Positions 39,887 to 48,839 of a stretch of 64,000 nucleotides of DNA are shown piece after piece; positions within the stretch are counted from its first letter, which is position 1, and each line of letters opens with the position of its first letter. Source of the DNA: JAFDWR01 sp038216655 (GTDB lineage Bacteria; Armatimonadota; Fimbriimonadia; Fimbriimonadales; Fimbriimonadaceae); assembly GCA_038216655.1 (NCBI GenBank), contig JBBQPZ010000008.1, forward strand, positions 1 through 64,000, given 5' to 3'. The notes below the pieces were generated by a model that saw only the letters and a list, made by a program, of their open reading frames with translations, had not been told where the DNA came from and ran no database searches. The translations under genes and the position numbers were made by a program.

Positions 39887-42142
39887 TTACGGGCGGCCCG
39901 CCCGATAGCAGGACAGCGCGGCGAAGTTCGCGATCTCGCGTGCGGTCGAATTGAACGACGCGATGTTGATCGGGTGCAACAGCCCTTCCAGAAGTGGGCC
40001 GATGACTTCCCTTCCGCCGCCGATGTAGCCCACGAGCTTGTAGGCGATATTCGCCGAATCCAAGTTCGGGCAGATGAGGACGTTGGCGTCCCCTTGAATC
40101 CGACTGTGGGGGAAGTTCTCCTTAGCCAGGTTTGGCAGGACTGCCACATCGCCGTGCATCTCACCGTCGACGACGATGTCGGGTCGCTCCGCGGCGAGAA
40201 TCGCCGCTGCCTCTCGCACCTTTCGTGCCCGCGGATTCGAGTTGCTGCCGAAGTTCGAGAACGAAAGCAGGGCCACTCTCGGGGTCATGCCGAGATTGCG
40301 GGCGAGATCCGAGCCCAGGATCGCGATGTCCGCGAGTTCGCGGCCGGTCGGATCCATGTTGAGCGCGGTGTCGCCGATGACGAAGACCTGCCCCTCGATC
40401 AACAATATGTTGAACCCCGCAGCGCGCTTTACTCCCGGCTTCAGGTCGGCAAGGGGGAGAATTGCGCGAATGGTGTCGTTGTAGGCGCTTTGAACGCCGG
40501 CTATCATCGCATCGGCCCGCCCGAGTCGGAGCATCATCATCGCGAATCGGAACGGCGTTCGGACCAGATTGGCCGCTTTGCGAGGCGTATATCCGTCGCG
40601 ACAGCGCAGACGATACAACTCCGCCTCATAGAGTTCGAGATCGGACGAGCTGGACGGCTCGATGATCTGAATTTCATCGAGTGCCAAGCCAACCAGCTTC
40701 GCGCGCTCGGCGATCATCTCTTCGCGACCGAGCAGGATCGGGCGACCGGTCCCTTCCTCAAGGATGATGCGGCAAGCTTCCAAGACCTTGGGCTGCTCGC
40801 CATCGGGGAAGACGACGCGCTTACGGTCGTTGCGAGTCACCGAGCGGATGCGCTGCATGAGCAGCTCGCTCTTGCTCGCCATCGCGCTCAGACGCGACTC
40901 GTACGCCGCCCAATCGGTGATCGGTATCTGAGCGACCCCAGAATCGCAGGCGGCTTTCGCTACGGCAAGGGCTTCCACGCGCAGAAGCCGCTGGTCGAAG
41001 GGCTTGGGAATGATGTAGTCCGGGCCGAAGTGGAATTGCTCCCCGCCGTAGGCGAGGAAGACTTCCTCGGGAACGGGCTCCTTGGCGAGTTGAGCGAGGG
41101 AGCGGGCCGCGGCGATCTTCATCGCGTTGTTGATCGTCGTCGCCCGGACATCAAGCGCGCCTCGGAAGATGAACGGGAACCCGAGGACGTTGTTGACCTG
41201 GTTTGGGTAGTCGCTCCGTCCCGTCGCCACGATCGCGTCAGGGCGGGCAGCCTTCGCCACATCGTAAGGTATCTCCGGGTCGGGATTGGCGAGGGCAAAG
41301 ATCACCGGCTTCGGTGCCATCGTCTTGACCATATCGCCGGTGACGACTCCGGCGGTTGAGCAGCCGAGGAAGACGTCGGCACCCACTAAGGCGTCGGCGA
41401 GGGTTCGGTGGGGGGTCTCTTGGGCGTACCGCGCCTTGTACTTGTTGATCGCTTCGGTCCGTCCTTTGTAGACGACACCCTTCGAGTCAACGAGGATGAT
41501 CTTGTCATGATCCACTCCGAGCTCTTCGAAGAACTGAGTACAGGCGAGCGCGGAGGCACCGGCTCCGCTCACGACGACGCGGACGTCGCCGATTTGCTTC
41601 CCTGCAAGTTCTAGCGCGTTTAAAAGTGCTGCACCTGAGATGATCGCGGTGCCGTGCTGATCGTCGTGGAAGACCGGGATCGACATCGTCGATCGCAGCA
41701 CCTCTTCGATTTCGAAGCACTCGGGGGCTTTGATATCTTCGAGGTTGATCCCGCCAAAGGTCGGTTCGAGGAGTTGGCAGAGCCGGATCACCTCTTGCGG
41801 GTCGTGGGAGTTCACCTCGATGTCGAATACGTCAACCTGGGCAAAGCGCTTGAATAGGACCGCCTTCCCTTCCATCACCGGCTTGCCCGCGAGCGCGCCG
41901 ATGTCGCCCAACCCCAGAACCGCGGTGCCGTTTGAAAGCACGGCGACGAGATTGCCCCGGTTGGTGTAGCGGTAGGCATCGGCCGGGTTCGCAGCGATCG
42001 CCAAACACGGAGCCGCGACACCCGGCGAGTAGGCGAGAGAGAGGTCACGCGCGGTCAGGCAGGGCTTGGTGGGAACGACCTCGGTCTTCCCCGGACGACC
42101 TCGCTCGTGATACTCCAGTGCATCTTGATCGTAATTGGCCAT
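39887..42142 (-). CDS. maeB: NADP-dependent malic enzyme fused to phosphotransacetylase-like domain
   Basis: A 751-residue MaeB. The malic enzyme half (1-420) has LAYSPGVAAPCLAI, FHDDQHGTAIISGAALLNALEL and the Rossmann VVVSGAGASALACTQFF. The C-terminal half (about 435-750) is a PTA_PTB domain (RVVFPDGEQPKVLEACRII, ADAMIAGVQ, VALLSFSNFGSN) that typically binds acetyl-CoA as a regulator rather than acting as a transacetylase. It converts malate to pyruvate with NADPH formation. Confidence 0.95.
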   Translation of the reverse strand: MANYDQDALEYHERGRPGKTEVVPTKPCLTARDLSLAYSPGVAAPCLAIAANPADAYRYTNRGNLVAVLSNGTAVLGLGDIGALAGKPVMEGKAVLFKRFAQVDVFDIEVNSHDPQEVIRLCQLLEPTFGGINLEDIKAPECFEIEEVLRSTMSIPVFHDDQHGTAIISGAALLNALELAGKQIGDVRVVVSGAGASALACTQFFEELGVDHDKIILVDSKGVVYKGRTEAINKYKARYAQETPHRTLADALVGADVFLGCSTAGVVTGDMVKTMAPKPVIFALANPDPEIPYDVAKAARPDAIVATGRSDYPNQVNNVLGFPFIFRGALDVRATTINNAMKIAAARSLAQLAKEPVPEEVFLAYGGEQFHFGPDYIIPKPFDQRLLRVEALAVAKAACDSGVAQIPITDWAAYESRLSAMASKSELLMQRIRSVTRNDRKRVVFPDGEQPKVLEACRIILEEGTGRPILLGREEMIAERAKLVGLALDEIQIIEPSSSSDLELYEAELYRLRCRDGYTPRKAANLVRTPFRFAMMMLRLGRADAMIAGVQSAYNDTIRAILPLADLKPGVKRAAGFNILLIEGQVFVIGDTALNMDPTGRELADIAILGSDLARNLGMTPRVALLSFSNFGSNSNPRARKVREAAAILAAERPDIVVDGEMHGDVAVLPNLAKENFPHSRIQGDANVLICPNLDSANIAYKLVGYIGGGREVIGPLLEGLLHPINIASFNSTAREIANFAALSCYRAGRP

Positions 42143-42234
42143 CCGAACACTCCTCGCGCCCCTAGTAGGTCGCGTGGTCAGTTTACTGAGGGCATGGTTC
42201 CGGTACGCCGAACCTGGTCTAAAATGGCCAGGAT

Positions 42235-42624
42235 ATGAAGTCGGTCGCGCTCTTTATCGTTACTAGTGCCCTCATTGCTGGATGCTCTAAAGGTCCGAGC
42301 CTAGTCGGCACGTGGGAATCCAACATGGGGGGTGCGCACTCGCTGTACCACTTCCGGAAGGACAACACCTACACGATGGTCACGGACTTCGACGCCGTCC
42401 ACGCCCAATCGGACGGGACCTTCTCGGTAGAGGGAGGGCATCTCGTAATGCAGCAGGCCTCAATGAACGTGGCGGGAAGCGGTCCGAGGGCCGATGCATT
42501 GAAGCAGGAGGGGAACCAATCCTCCGCCCGAATGACAATGCGATGGGATACCCCGATGTCATTCAGCCTAATCGTTGGAAACGAACCGCCTCTCCAAGTT
42601 CACCGAATCTCGCCGCAGCCTTAG
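42235..42624 (+). CDS. Small lipoprotein of unknown function
   Basis: 129 residues; lipobox ALIAGCSK with the cysteine near 17, followed by LVGTWESNMGGAHSLYHFRKDNTYTM. The GTW start and short beta strands resemble the lipoprotein at 38530, so the two may be paralogues. The stop overlaps the convergent desaturase gene by four bases. Confidence 0.72.
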   Translation: MKSVALFIVTSALIAGCSKGPSLVGTWESNMGGAHSLYHFRKDNTYTMVTDFDAVHAQSDGTFSVEGGHLVMQQASMNVAGSGPRADALKQEGNQSSARMTMRWDTPMSFSLIVGNEPPLQVHRISPQP

Positions 42625-43604
42625 ACGAGGGCGGCGCCTTCGCGCTGCTTCTCTTCGTGGCGTCGCCGCGCGTCTTCCTTACGCTCTTCTGGGGTCATCG
42701 AGAGTTCACGCTGACGGCGCTCGATGTCATCCTCGGTCGTCCACTGGACATTCCAGACGAGCTTCATCTTCTCAAGCAACCGCAGCGTCACCGCCGAAGT
42801 GTCGAGCTGCCCCTTGAACATCCCGTGATTGGCCGAGCGCATGATCGCGTGGTGGTTGTTGTGGTTGGTTTCCCCGCAGGTCATCCAGGCCATGAACCAT
42901 GAGATCGGATAGAGCAGGCCCCTCATCCAGAAGTTGGTGCTCAGGTCGTCGGTCGGGAAGTTGCGGATGCCGAACGTGTGCGCGCCTGAGTTCACCCAGT
43001 ACGTGCCCTGGTTGGCGAAGAACACGGCCACGCCGCCGCCCCAGAGGAAGCCGTCCCAAAAGCCGATGCCGATGAGCTTGCCGAGTAGCGCGGGGATGAT
43101 CAGGCCGAGAACCGCAAAGCCCCAAGTCCAGCGGCTGATTCCCATCGCGAGCTTGTCGTTCTTGAAGACGGGATTGATCTCGCGATCGAATTTGTGCTCG
43201 ACGAGCCAGCCCCAATGGGCGTGCCAGAAGCCGTGGGCCGGGCTGTGGGGGTCACCATCCTTATCCGCGTAGCGGTGATGGTCGGTATGGTCGGTCGCCC
43301 AACGGACGGGCTCACCCTGGATTGACATGCATCCCATGGCGAGGAACAGCCCGCGCAGCCAGGGGTAGGTCTCGTAGCTCTTGTGAGTCAGACCACGGTG
43401 AAAGCCAAGCGAAATTCCGTAGAGGCGAACCTTGATTCCGATCAGCAAGAAGGCAATGATCTCCGCGATGTACAGAGGCTGACCGCGGTGAGGTGACGTG
43501 CTGAACAACCATGCCGCCGCGATTACCGCGAAGCAGGGGGCAATCATGATGAAGATGGTGACGGCCTTCTGCCAGAGGGGCTTTTTCGCGGTGGATTGAG
43601 TCAA
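42621..43604 (-). CDS. Membrane fatty-acid (acyl-CoA) desaturase
   Basis: A 327-residue di-iron membrane desaturase. The three histidine boxes are HRGLTH, HTDHHRYAD and HNNHHAI, spaced as in delta-9 acyl-CoA desaturases. Four membrane segments are evident in pairs around the first box and between the second and third. It introduces a double bond into saturated acyl chains for membrane fluidity and needs an electron donor not coded here. The C-terminal 30 residues are highly charged. Start ATG 43604. Confidence 0.92.
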   Translation of the reverse strand: MTQSTAKKPLWQKAVTIFIMIAPCFAVIAAAWLFSTSPHRGQPLYIAEIIAFLLIGIKVRLYGISLGFHRGLTHKSYETYPWLRGLFLAMGCMSIQGEPVRWATDHTDHHRYADKDGDPHSPAHGFWHAHWGWLVEHKFDREINPVFKNDKLAMGISRWTWGFAVLGLIIPALLGKLIGIGFWDGFLWGGGVAVFFANQGTYWVNSGAHTFGIRNFPTDDLSTNFWMRGLLYPISWFMAWMTCGETNHNNHHAIMRSANHGMFKGQLDTSAVTLRLLEKMKLVWNVQWTTEDDIERRQRELSMTPEERKEDARRRHEEKQREGAALV

Positions 43605-43751
43605 TATGCGTTCCTTGAAACTGCGTTTCAGATGAACTACAGTTTACTTTGCATACGTTGGCTGACCATCGCGGGTCGCTGGTTCCTAGGCATAAAGCCC
43701 GCAATTGCGTAAGTTGGAACATGCCTCAGTACGCGGCTTCTAACAGCAGAA

Positions 43752-44015
43752 ATGAAAGACATGAGCATGATTCGAGAGCATATGGATGTTACGGGTTCGG
43801 ATGGAATGCATGTGGGCACGGTAGATTCCACCGACCCGGTGCAGGGCATCAAATTGACCAAGAACGACCCCAGTTCGGGGGGCGTCCATCATTGGCTTCC
43901 GATGGACCTCGTCGGTCATGTCGGAGAGAAGGTTGTACTCCTCTGCCCGGCTGAAGAGGCCAAGCAGAGCATGGCGATGGCCGAATCGACATCATCGAGC
44001 GCGAAGCTCATCTAG
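43752..44015 (+). CDS. DUF2171 family protein
   Basis: An 87-residue soluble protein: MIREHMDVTGSDGMHVGTVD, IKLTKNDPSSGGVHHWLPM and VGEKVVLLCPAEEA. This is the DUF2171 pattern (a PRC-barrel-like beta fold). In other bacteria these are stress-related small proteins of unknown function. It ends just before a bidirectional terminator. Confidence 0.85.
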   Translation: MKDMSMIREHMDVTGSDGMHVGTVDSTDPVQGIKLTKNDPSSGGVHHWLPMDLVGHVGEKVVLLCPAEEAKQSMAMAESTSSSAKLI

Positions 44016-44031
44016 GCTTTGCGCAAGAAAA

Positions 44032-44066
44032 GAGGGCGAGACTCGCGTCTCGCCCTCTTCCATTTT
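44032..44066. terminator. Bidirectional rho-independent terminator
   Basis: GAGGGCGAGAC and GTCTCGCCCTC form an 11-bp stem with a four-base loop. The plus strand has TTCCATTTT after it and the minus strand TTTTCTT, so it can end both the DUF2171 gene and the convergent gene at 44083. Confidence 0.9.
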
Positions 44067-44082
44067 CGTGGTGTCGGTAGCC

Positions 44083-44811
44083 TTAGAAGCCGCCGCCGCC
44101 ACCGGCAGGAGGATCGGCCACGAACGGCTTACCACCGATCGACTTGAGCTTCGCGGCCTGATCGGTCGTGAGGACCTTGGCGAGTTCAGCGTCCATGGTG
44201 GCGTTATTCTTGGTCATCGCCGCCTGGCTCTCTTCTCGGGTCATTTCCTGGCTGCGGACCTTTTCCTGCAGGCCGCGATTGGCTTCCTGAATCTTGGTCG
44301 CGAGATCCTTGATCTTGGTGATCTGATCCGCGGAAAGGCCGAGGGACTTCTGAACGTCCGCATTCGTCAGAGCGCGGTTGCCCTGGAGCTGAATGGAAAT
44401 CTCGCCGAGGCGCTTCAACTGGCCCTCGTTGAGAATCGCGGCGAGATCCTTGTGGGTCTGCGCACGAGCCTCTTCCTGAGCCTTCATGAAGGCTTCGCGA
44501 TCGAAAGTGCCGCCGGCTGCTCCGCCGCCACCGCCGCCGTTACCGCGACCGCCACCTGCACCACCCGCCGCACGGCGAGCCGCACGCTGCTTGTCGTTGT
44601 ATTCGGTCAGCTTGGTCTTCTGATCGTCGGTGACGGCAATGTCCTTTTGAACGTCGGTGCGCATCGCGAGGCCGATTTCGCTCGTGTTGTTGCGTCCGCC
44701 TCGTTGACCGAAGCCTCCACCGCCACGGCCCTGACCCTGTTGGGCACCTGCGAGAGCCACACAGCTCAAAAGCGCCATTACCAATAATCCTGCTTTGAAA
44801 AATCTCTTCAT
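44083..44811 (-). CDS. Secreted Spy/CpxP-like, glycine-rich protein
   Basis: A 242-residue protein with a signal peptide (GLLVMALLSCVALAGAQ). Two Gly/Arg low-complexity stretches (about 28-45 and 80-105) interrupt a helical protein. The repeated LTxxQxxKLxxI pattern (IAVTDDQKTKLTEYNDKQ, LGLSADQITKIKDLATKI, LTTDQAAKLKSIGG) is typical of LTXXQ-motif periplasmic chaperones such as Spy. A role in binding unfolded envelope proteins or metal stress is plausible. Confidence 0.75.
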   Translation of the reverse strand: MKRFFKAGLLVMALLSCVALAGAQQGQGRGGGGFGQRGGRNNTSEIGLAMRTDVQKDIAVTDDQKTKLTEYNDKQRAARRAAGGAGGGRGNGGGGGGAAGGTFDREAFMKAQEEARAQTHKDLAAILNEGQLKRLGEISIQLQGNRALTNADVQKSLGLSADQITKIKDLATKIQEANRGLQEKVRSQEMTREESQAAMTKNNATMDAELAKVLTTDQAAKLKSIGGKPFVADPPAGGGGGF

Positions 44812-44964
44812 TTTGGGGACAAACCTCCGGGATGCGCAGACGGAGTTCGTCTGGCTAAGTTCAGTAATTCTTACAGGAATCTCTATCGAATCTTGTAGCT
44901 TTCCCCGAAGGGCTCGGAGGAGTCACGAGGTTGGCGATTACCGATAAGGACCTATACGCCATTT

Positions 44965-45027
44965 GAGACCCGCCACGGTTCCCACCAATTGCACAATTTC
45001 TAGTGGGAACCTCTTCTCTAGGGTCTC
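44965..45027 (+). promoter_or_regulatory. Nested stem-loop in the leader of the small membrane protein gene
   Basis: GAGACCC (44965-44971) pairs with GGGTCTC (45021-45027). Inside it GGTTCCCAC (44977-44985) pairs with GTGGGAACC (45003-45011). The 63-base structure lies 43 bases before the ATG at 45070. It could be an RNA regulatory element or terminator-like structure. No known riboswitch core is recognised. Confidence 0.5.
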
Positions 45028-45069
45028 GTCCTATCGCTGGGGCTTCGGTTTCCCAAAGGATTTGAACCT

Positions 45070-45222
45070 ATGCTTGAGACGATTATCGTTATCCTCGTCG
45101 TACTATGGCTGCTCGGCTTCGTGGCTTTTCACGTCGGCGGTGCCTTCATTCACGCCTTGATTGTCATCGCGATCGTGGTCTTTGTAATCCGTCTCCTTCG
45201 CGGCGGCAACCGGGCCCTCTAG
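45070..45222 (+). CDS. Small lmo0937-family membrane protein
   Basis: A 50-residue protein: MLETIIVILVVLWLLGFVAF, then a GG turn, HALIVIAIVVFVIRLLRGG. Two membrane helices with this spacing match the lmo0937/DUF5670 family of small stress-related membrane proteins. The structured leader upstream supports its being expressed. Confidence 0.85.
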   Translation: MLETIIVILVVLWLLGFVAFHVGGAFIHALIVIAIVVFVIRLLRGGNRAL

Positions 45223-45265
45223 GACCTTTGAAACGCCGGGAGCCCGTCGCATGTAATCTTGAAAT

Positions 45266-45811
45266 ATGGATGCGATCGGGCTCATTTTGGCGATTGCGAT
45301 CGGCGGTATTCAGGCGCTGCTCGCGACAGTCTTCGTTTTACTGCCGCTGAAGGCTGAAGCCTCCCCCGGAAGCGAAGGGTGCGCGACCGTACTGCCCACG
45401 CTCGTCCTGATCCCAATGACTCTGTTTGACGCGGCGCTCTTCTGTTTCCTGAAGGCCGATGGGTCGCTCCTACAGAAGTTCGGCGTCGCCTTCGGCGGGG
45501 CGAGTCTGTTTGGGGCGCTCTTGATTGCGCTTGCCGTCCGTGCGACGGTCACCGGTAACCCCGGCATCCGAGCGGCATATCGGTCCCTCGTCTACATCGG
45601 GCTTATCGCCGACTTGTTCTTCCTCGTCGGTCTCGGCTCCGCGGGAGTGCATTACACGCTTACCTTGAGCACCGCCGCATCGGTGTTCCTGACCCTCATC
45701 GGGTTACCCGCAGCGCTGATCATCGTCGCGGTGAGTTCCGGGCGAAGGCAGTCCACCCTGCCGCCTCAGCGGCATGTTGGGGACGTAACGTACCTGCCGC
45801 CTCGGGGCTAG
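45266..45811 (+). CDS. Unknown four-helix membrane protein
   Basis: 181 residues with membrane segments near 4-27, 42-62, 72-92, 108-127 and 137-156, and a polar tail rich in Pro and Arg (SSGRRQSTLPPQRHVGD). Family not recognised. It starts 43 bases after the small membrane protein gene and may share its transcript. It overlaps the convergent gene by four bases. Confidence 0.65.
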   Translation: MDAIGLILAIAIGGIQALLATVFVLLPLKAEASPGSEGCATVLPTLVLIPMTLFDAALFCFLKADGSLLQKFGVAFGGASLFGALLIALAVRATVTGNPGIRAAYRSLVYIGLIADLFFLVGLGSAGVHYTLTLSTAASVFLTLIGLPAALIIVAVSSGRRQSTLPPQRHVGDVTYLPPRG

Positions 45812-46131
45812 TCGCTTCGCGACAGTTCGACTCGGTACGGAACCGTCCCAAGCATGGAAACGAGGTGCCAGAGACAACCCATCTGAATCGCCACGACTTG
45901 AAAGCGAACGGGTTCCGATCCGTCGATATCGAACGTCGCCTTCTTGCTGTTCATCTTGTTGGTCGCCCGGAGAGTGTGCGAGCCTGGTTCGAGCGAAAAC
46001 ATGAGTTCGCTGCCGTAAGCAAGGTCGCCAGAGAATTCACCGTCGATAAAGACTTCGATGTTGCGGATTCCGATATCCCCAGTCTTCGTCCTGGAAACGA
46101 TAAGTTGACCGTTGGGCTTGGCTTCCTGCAT
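45808..46131 (-). CDS. PEGA-like small protein of unknown function
   Basis: 107 residues without a signal peptide. NIEVFIDGEFSGDLAYGSELMFSLEPGSHTLRA is a PEGA-type beta hairpin (short surface domains with a G-x-H-x-L close). The C-terminus (MGCLWHLVSMLGTVPYRVEL) is hydrophobic and may touch the membrane. ATG at 46131 lies 12 bases after the stop of the next gene upstream, so the two are likely one transcription unit. Confidence 0.65.
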   Translation of the reverse strand: MQEAKPNGQLIVSRTKTGDIGIRNIEVFIDGEFSGDLAYGSELMFSLEPGSHTLRATNKMNSKKATFDIDGSEPVRFQVVAIQMGCLWHLVSMLGTVPYRVELSRSD

Positions 46132-46142
46132 GCGAACAGAGT

Positions 46143-46724
46143 CTACTTGCGATTCCACCGCAGCACGTAGACGAGTTCGGGACCGGAGGCGAGGCGGTAG
46201 GACGGCATGCGAGACCGCTCGTAGGAAAGCGAGTGATCGATTGCCGGGAACCCTTTGGCCCGGGTTTTTCGGTCGAGCTTTGTCCAATCCGTGTAGGTCA
46301 GCGTGCCGAGCCTCTCAAGCTGAGCGTCATGGAGGTCGCTTCCCAGGGCGGACCAGGCTCGTTCGAAGTCGGCTTTTGACCCTTTGATGTGTGCGCCGGC
46401 ATGGAGGAATAGCTTGAGGACCTCAGCCTTGGTCCTCCCCTTCGCCCGAAACGGGCGGAGATTGAGTCGGACGAGCGTGCCGTCGGGCGTCAAGCTCACA
46501 AAGAGTGGCTCGCTCGGAAGGGGCGACTTCAATCCGGCCCACTCCTCGTCGAGCCAAGCCTTGACCATCCTGTGATCGCTAAGTGCGTGCTCGGCCCCGC
46601 GAGTAGCCTGGAACAGCCACTTGTAGGCATCCTCGATCCGAACGTCCCGATCACGAACCCAAGCCGTAAGGGCGAAATCGACCAAGGAAAGCCGGGTTTG
46701 AAGGAGCAGAGCGAGAACGATCAC
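46143..46724 (-). CDS. Uncharacterised protein
   Basis: A 193-residue protein whose N-terminus (MIVLALLLQTRLSLVDFA) may be a signal peptide. The core DRDVRIEDAYKWLFQATRGAEHAL, HAGAHIKGSKADFERAW and RSRMPSYRLA looks conserved. I recall the phrase YKWLFQATRGxEHA from unannotated proteins of other phyla but no function. It shares a transcript with the PEGA-like gene downstream. Confidence 0.65.
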   Translation of the reverse strand: MIVLALLLQTRLSLVDFALTAWVRDRDVRIEDAYKWLFQATRGAEHALSDHRMVKAWLDEEWAGLKSPLPSEPLFVSLTPDGTLVRLNLRPFRAKGRTKAEVLKLFLHAGAHIKGSKADFERAWSALGSDLHDAQLERLGTLTYTDWTKLDRKTRAKGFPAIDHSLSYERSRMPSYRLASGPELVYVLRWNRK

Positions 46725-46759
46725 CTCCCGACTCTACTCCACCCACCCCGAGGTAGTTT

Positions 46760-48583
46760 ATGGGTAAGCCCATGCGATCCTCCGCCCCCCACTCGTCGAA
46801 TCCCGAGCACGAGAAGCTGGTCAAGCTGCGCTGGGATTCCGTCGCCCGGCTGCTACGGCTGGCGATCCCGTACCGACGAACGCTCATCTTCGCTGCGATC
46901 CTGATGCTGTTCTCGACCGCGGTCAATCTGTCGCTGCCGCTCTTTGCCCGAACCGCGCTGGACCACGTCCTCACTGTCCACTCGATCGCCGACCTCGACA
47001 AGCTGGCGATGGCGATCATTGGGTTGGTGATCGTCTCAGCGGCGTTCTCCTTTACCCAGGCCGTGCTGATCGCCAACACCGGCAACCGCATCGTAACCCA
47101 AATGCGGGGCACGCTGTTTGGCCACCTCCAGCGCCTCCCTGTCGCGTTCTTCGACCGGACCCGCTCGGGCGACCTCAGCAGCCATCTCAGCAACGACGTC
47201 AGCCTAATCCAGCAGACGCTCACCAGCGACATCGTCAACCTCGCGGGCAACATCATCACCCTGGTCGGTGGAATTGGGGTCGCGATCTTCCTCGATTGGG
47301 AGCTCTGCCTCGTCGTCGTCGGGCTCCTGATGCTGGTGATGCTCGGCTTCGTGATTTCGGGGAGGCGTCTGCGGAAGCTCACGCGCCAAGGGCTAGATGC
47401 CCTCTCCGATGCCATCGGTGCGATGACCGAGGCGCTGGCGAATATCCGGTTGGTGAAGGCCTTCACTCGAGAACCGCACGAGGATCATCGGGCCCAGGAT
47501 CGACTTGAGAAGGTCTACGAAATCAGCGTCAAGGCTTCCATCCGCGAAGCGGCGATGGGGACCTTCGCGTTCGTGGGATTTGTCTCTCTCCTGCTCGGGG
47601 TGGTCTGGTACGGAGGGCGAAGCGTGATGGCTGGTCATTCGACGCCGGGTTCACTGCTCGCCTTCTTCATGACGGTCACGATCATCAGCGGACCGATGGG
47701 CGCGTTGGCTTCCCTCTACACCCGACTGCAGCGTGCGGTGGGCGCGGCCGATCGGATATTCGAGCTCCTCGACGAAGCCACCGAACCGCCGGATACGACA
47801 GGTGCGGTTGACTTCCCCGTTGGCCCTGGGCAAGTGGAGTTCCGACGATTGGAGTTTAGTTACGTGGCCGACACCCCGGTCCTAGCGGGTCTGAATCTCA
47901 CTCTGGATGCGGGAAAGGTCACCGCGGTGGTGGGGCAGAGCGGTGGCGGTAAGAGCACCGTCGCGTCCTTGCTGTTCCGGTTCTATGAGCCGCAGGGAGG
48001 CGAGATTCTGATCGACGGGGTCCCGATCTCAACAATTCGAAGAGAGTCGTTGCGCGAGCACATGGCGATCGTCTCCCAGGATCCCCTGCTGTTCAACGGC
48101 ACGATCCGGGAGAACATTCTCTATGGTCGGCTCGAGGCATCGGCCGAAGAGGTGAGCGAAGCGGTCAAGATCGCCAACGTCGACGAGTTCGTTCGAGGTT
48201 TTGCCGCGGGGCTTGACACGATGATCGGCGAGCGCGGAGTCACGCTATCGGGCGGACAACGCCAACGCGTTGCCATTGCCCGCGCCGCGCTCCGAGACCC
48301 CCGCATCCTTGTGCTTGATGAAGCCACCTCCGCCCTTGACGCGCGGAGCGAGTCGCTCGTCCGCGAGGCGTTGGAGCGGGTGATGGTGGGGCGAACGACC
48401 CTTGTCATCGCCCACCGCCTTTCCACCATTCAGGACGCGGACCAGATTGCCGTTCTTGACGACGGACGGGTGACCGAAACCGGACGGCACGAGGACCTGA
48501 TGGCCCTCAATGGCCGCTACGCGGAACTGCAGAATCTTTCGCGCGACTCAGGATTCCGCACAACCCCTTCAAATTTTTCGTAA
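46760..48583 (+). CDS. ABC exporter (ABCB/MsbA type, fused membrane and ATPase domains)
   Basis: A 607-residue half-transporter. Six membrane helices cover residues 30-330, the coupling-helix stretch is TRLMRGTLFGHLQRLPVAFFDRTRSGDL-like, and the nucleotide-binding domain runs from about 365. Walker A is GQSGGGKST, signature LSGGQRQRVAIARA, Walker B ILVLDEATSALD, H-loop VIAHRLSTI. It should act as a homodimer to export lipids, peptides or drugs. The promoter for the next gene lies inside its last codons. Confidence 0.92.
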   Translation: MGKPMRSSAPHSSNPEHEKLVKLRWDSVARLLRLAIPYRRTLIFAAILMLFSTAVNLSLPLFARTALDHVLTVHSIADLDKLAMAIIGLVIVSAAFSFTQAVLIANTGNRIVTQMRGTLFGHLQRLPVAFFDRTRSGDLSSHLSNDVSLIQQTLTSDIVNLAGNIITLVGGIGVAIFLDWELCLVVVGLLMLVMLGFVISGRRLRKLTRQGLDALSDAIGAMTEALANIRLVKAFTREPHEDHRAQDRLEKVYEISVKASIREAAMGTFAFVGFVSLLLGVVWYGGRSVMAGHSTPGSLLAFFMTVTIISGPMGALASLYTRLQRAVGAADRIFELLDEATEPPDTTGAVDFPVGPGQVEFRRLEFSYVADTPVLAGLNLTLDAGKVTAVVGQSGGGKSTVASLLFRFYEPQGGEILIDGVPISTIRRESLREHMAIVSQDPLLFNGTIRENILYGRLEASAEEVSEAVKIANVDEFVRGFAAGLDTMIGERGVTLSGGQRQRVAIARAALRDPRILVLDEATSALDARSESLVREALERVMVGRTTLVIAHRLSTIQDADQIAVLDDGRVTETGRHEDLMALNGRYAELQNLSRDSGFRTTPSNFS

Positions 48584-48590
48584 AACCGTC

Positions 48591-48623
48591 TATAATTGCG
48601 AACAGGGCCGCAAGAACTGCGGC
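48591..48623 (+). promoter_or_regulatory. Promoter and leader hairpin of the small protein gene
   Basis: TTCAAA (48568-48573), 17 bases, then a perfect TATAAT (48591-48596). The short leader contains GCCGCA-AGAAC-TGCGGC (48607-48623), a perfect 6-bp stem 15 bases before the GTG start. Confidence 0.55.
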
Positions 48624-48638
48624 ATTTGTATTCGGAAG

Positions 48639-48839
48639 GTGGAGAAAGAGCTGAAGTCAAAGCGATATGTCGTAACGGTTGACGCGATTTGCGGACGCGG
48701 ACAGACCCTCTCCCGCGGTGAAACTCTGCTGGCGGAGACGTGGGAGGACTACGTTGAGCAGCTCCTTGAAATGGGCGCGATCAAGCTTGATACCTCGCCG
48801 GAAATCGCCGTCGAGGTCAACCGCTTCATGCTCCGCTAG
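48639..48839 (+). CDS. Small conserved protein of unknown function
   Basis: 66 residues from a GTG start: KRYVVTVDAICGRGQTLSRGETLLAETWEDYVEQLLEMGAIKLDTSPE. A compact alpha/beta protein, not recognised. The strong promoter just before it and the hairpin leader indicate independent expression. GTG at 48639 is chosen because no other start lies between the hairpin and the conserved segment. Confidence 0.6.
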   Translation: MEKELKSKRYVVTVDAICGRGQTLSRGETLLAETWEDYVEQLLEMGAIKLDTSPEIAVEVNRFMLR

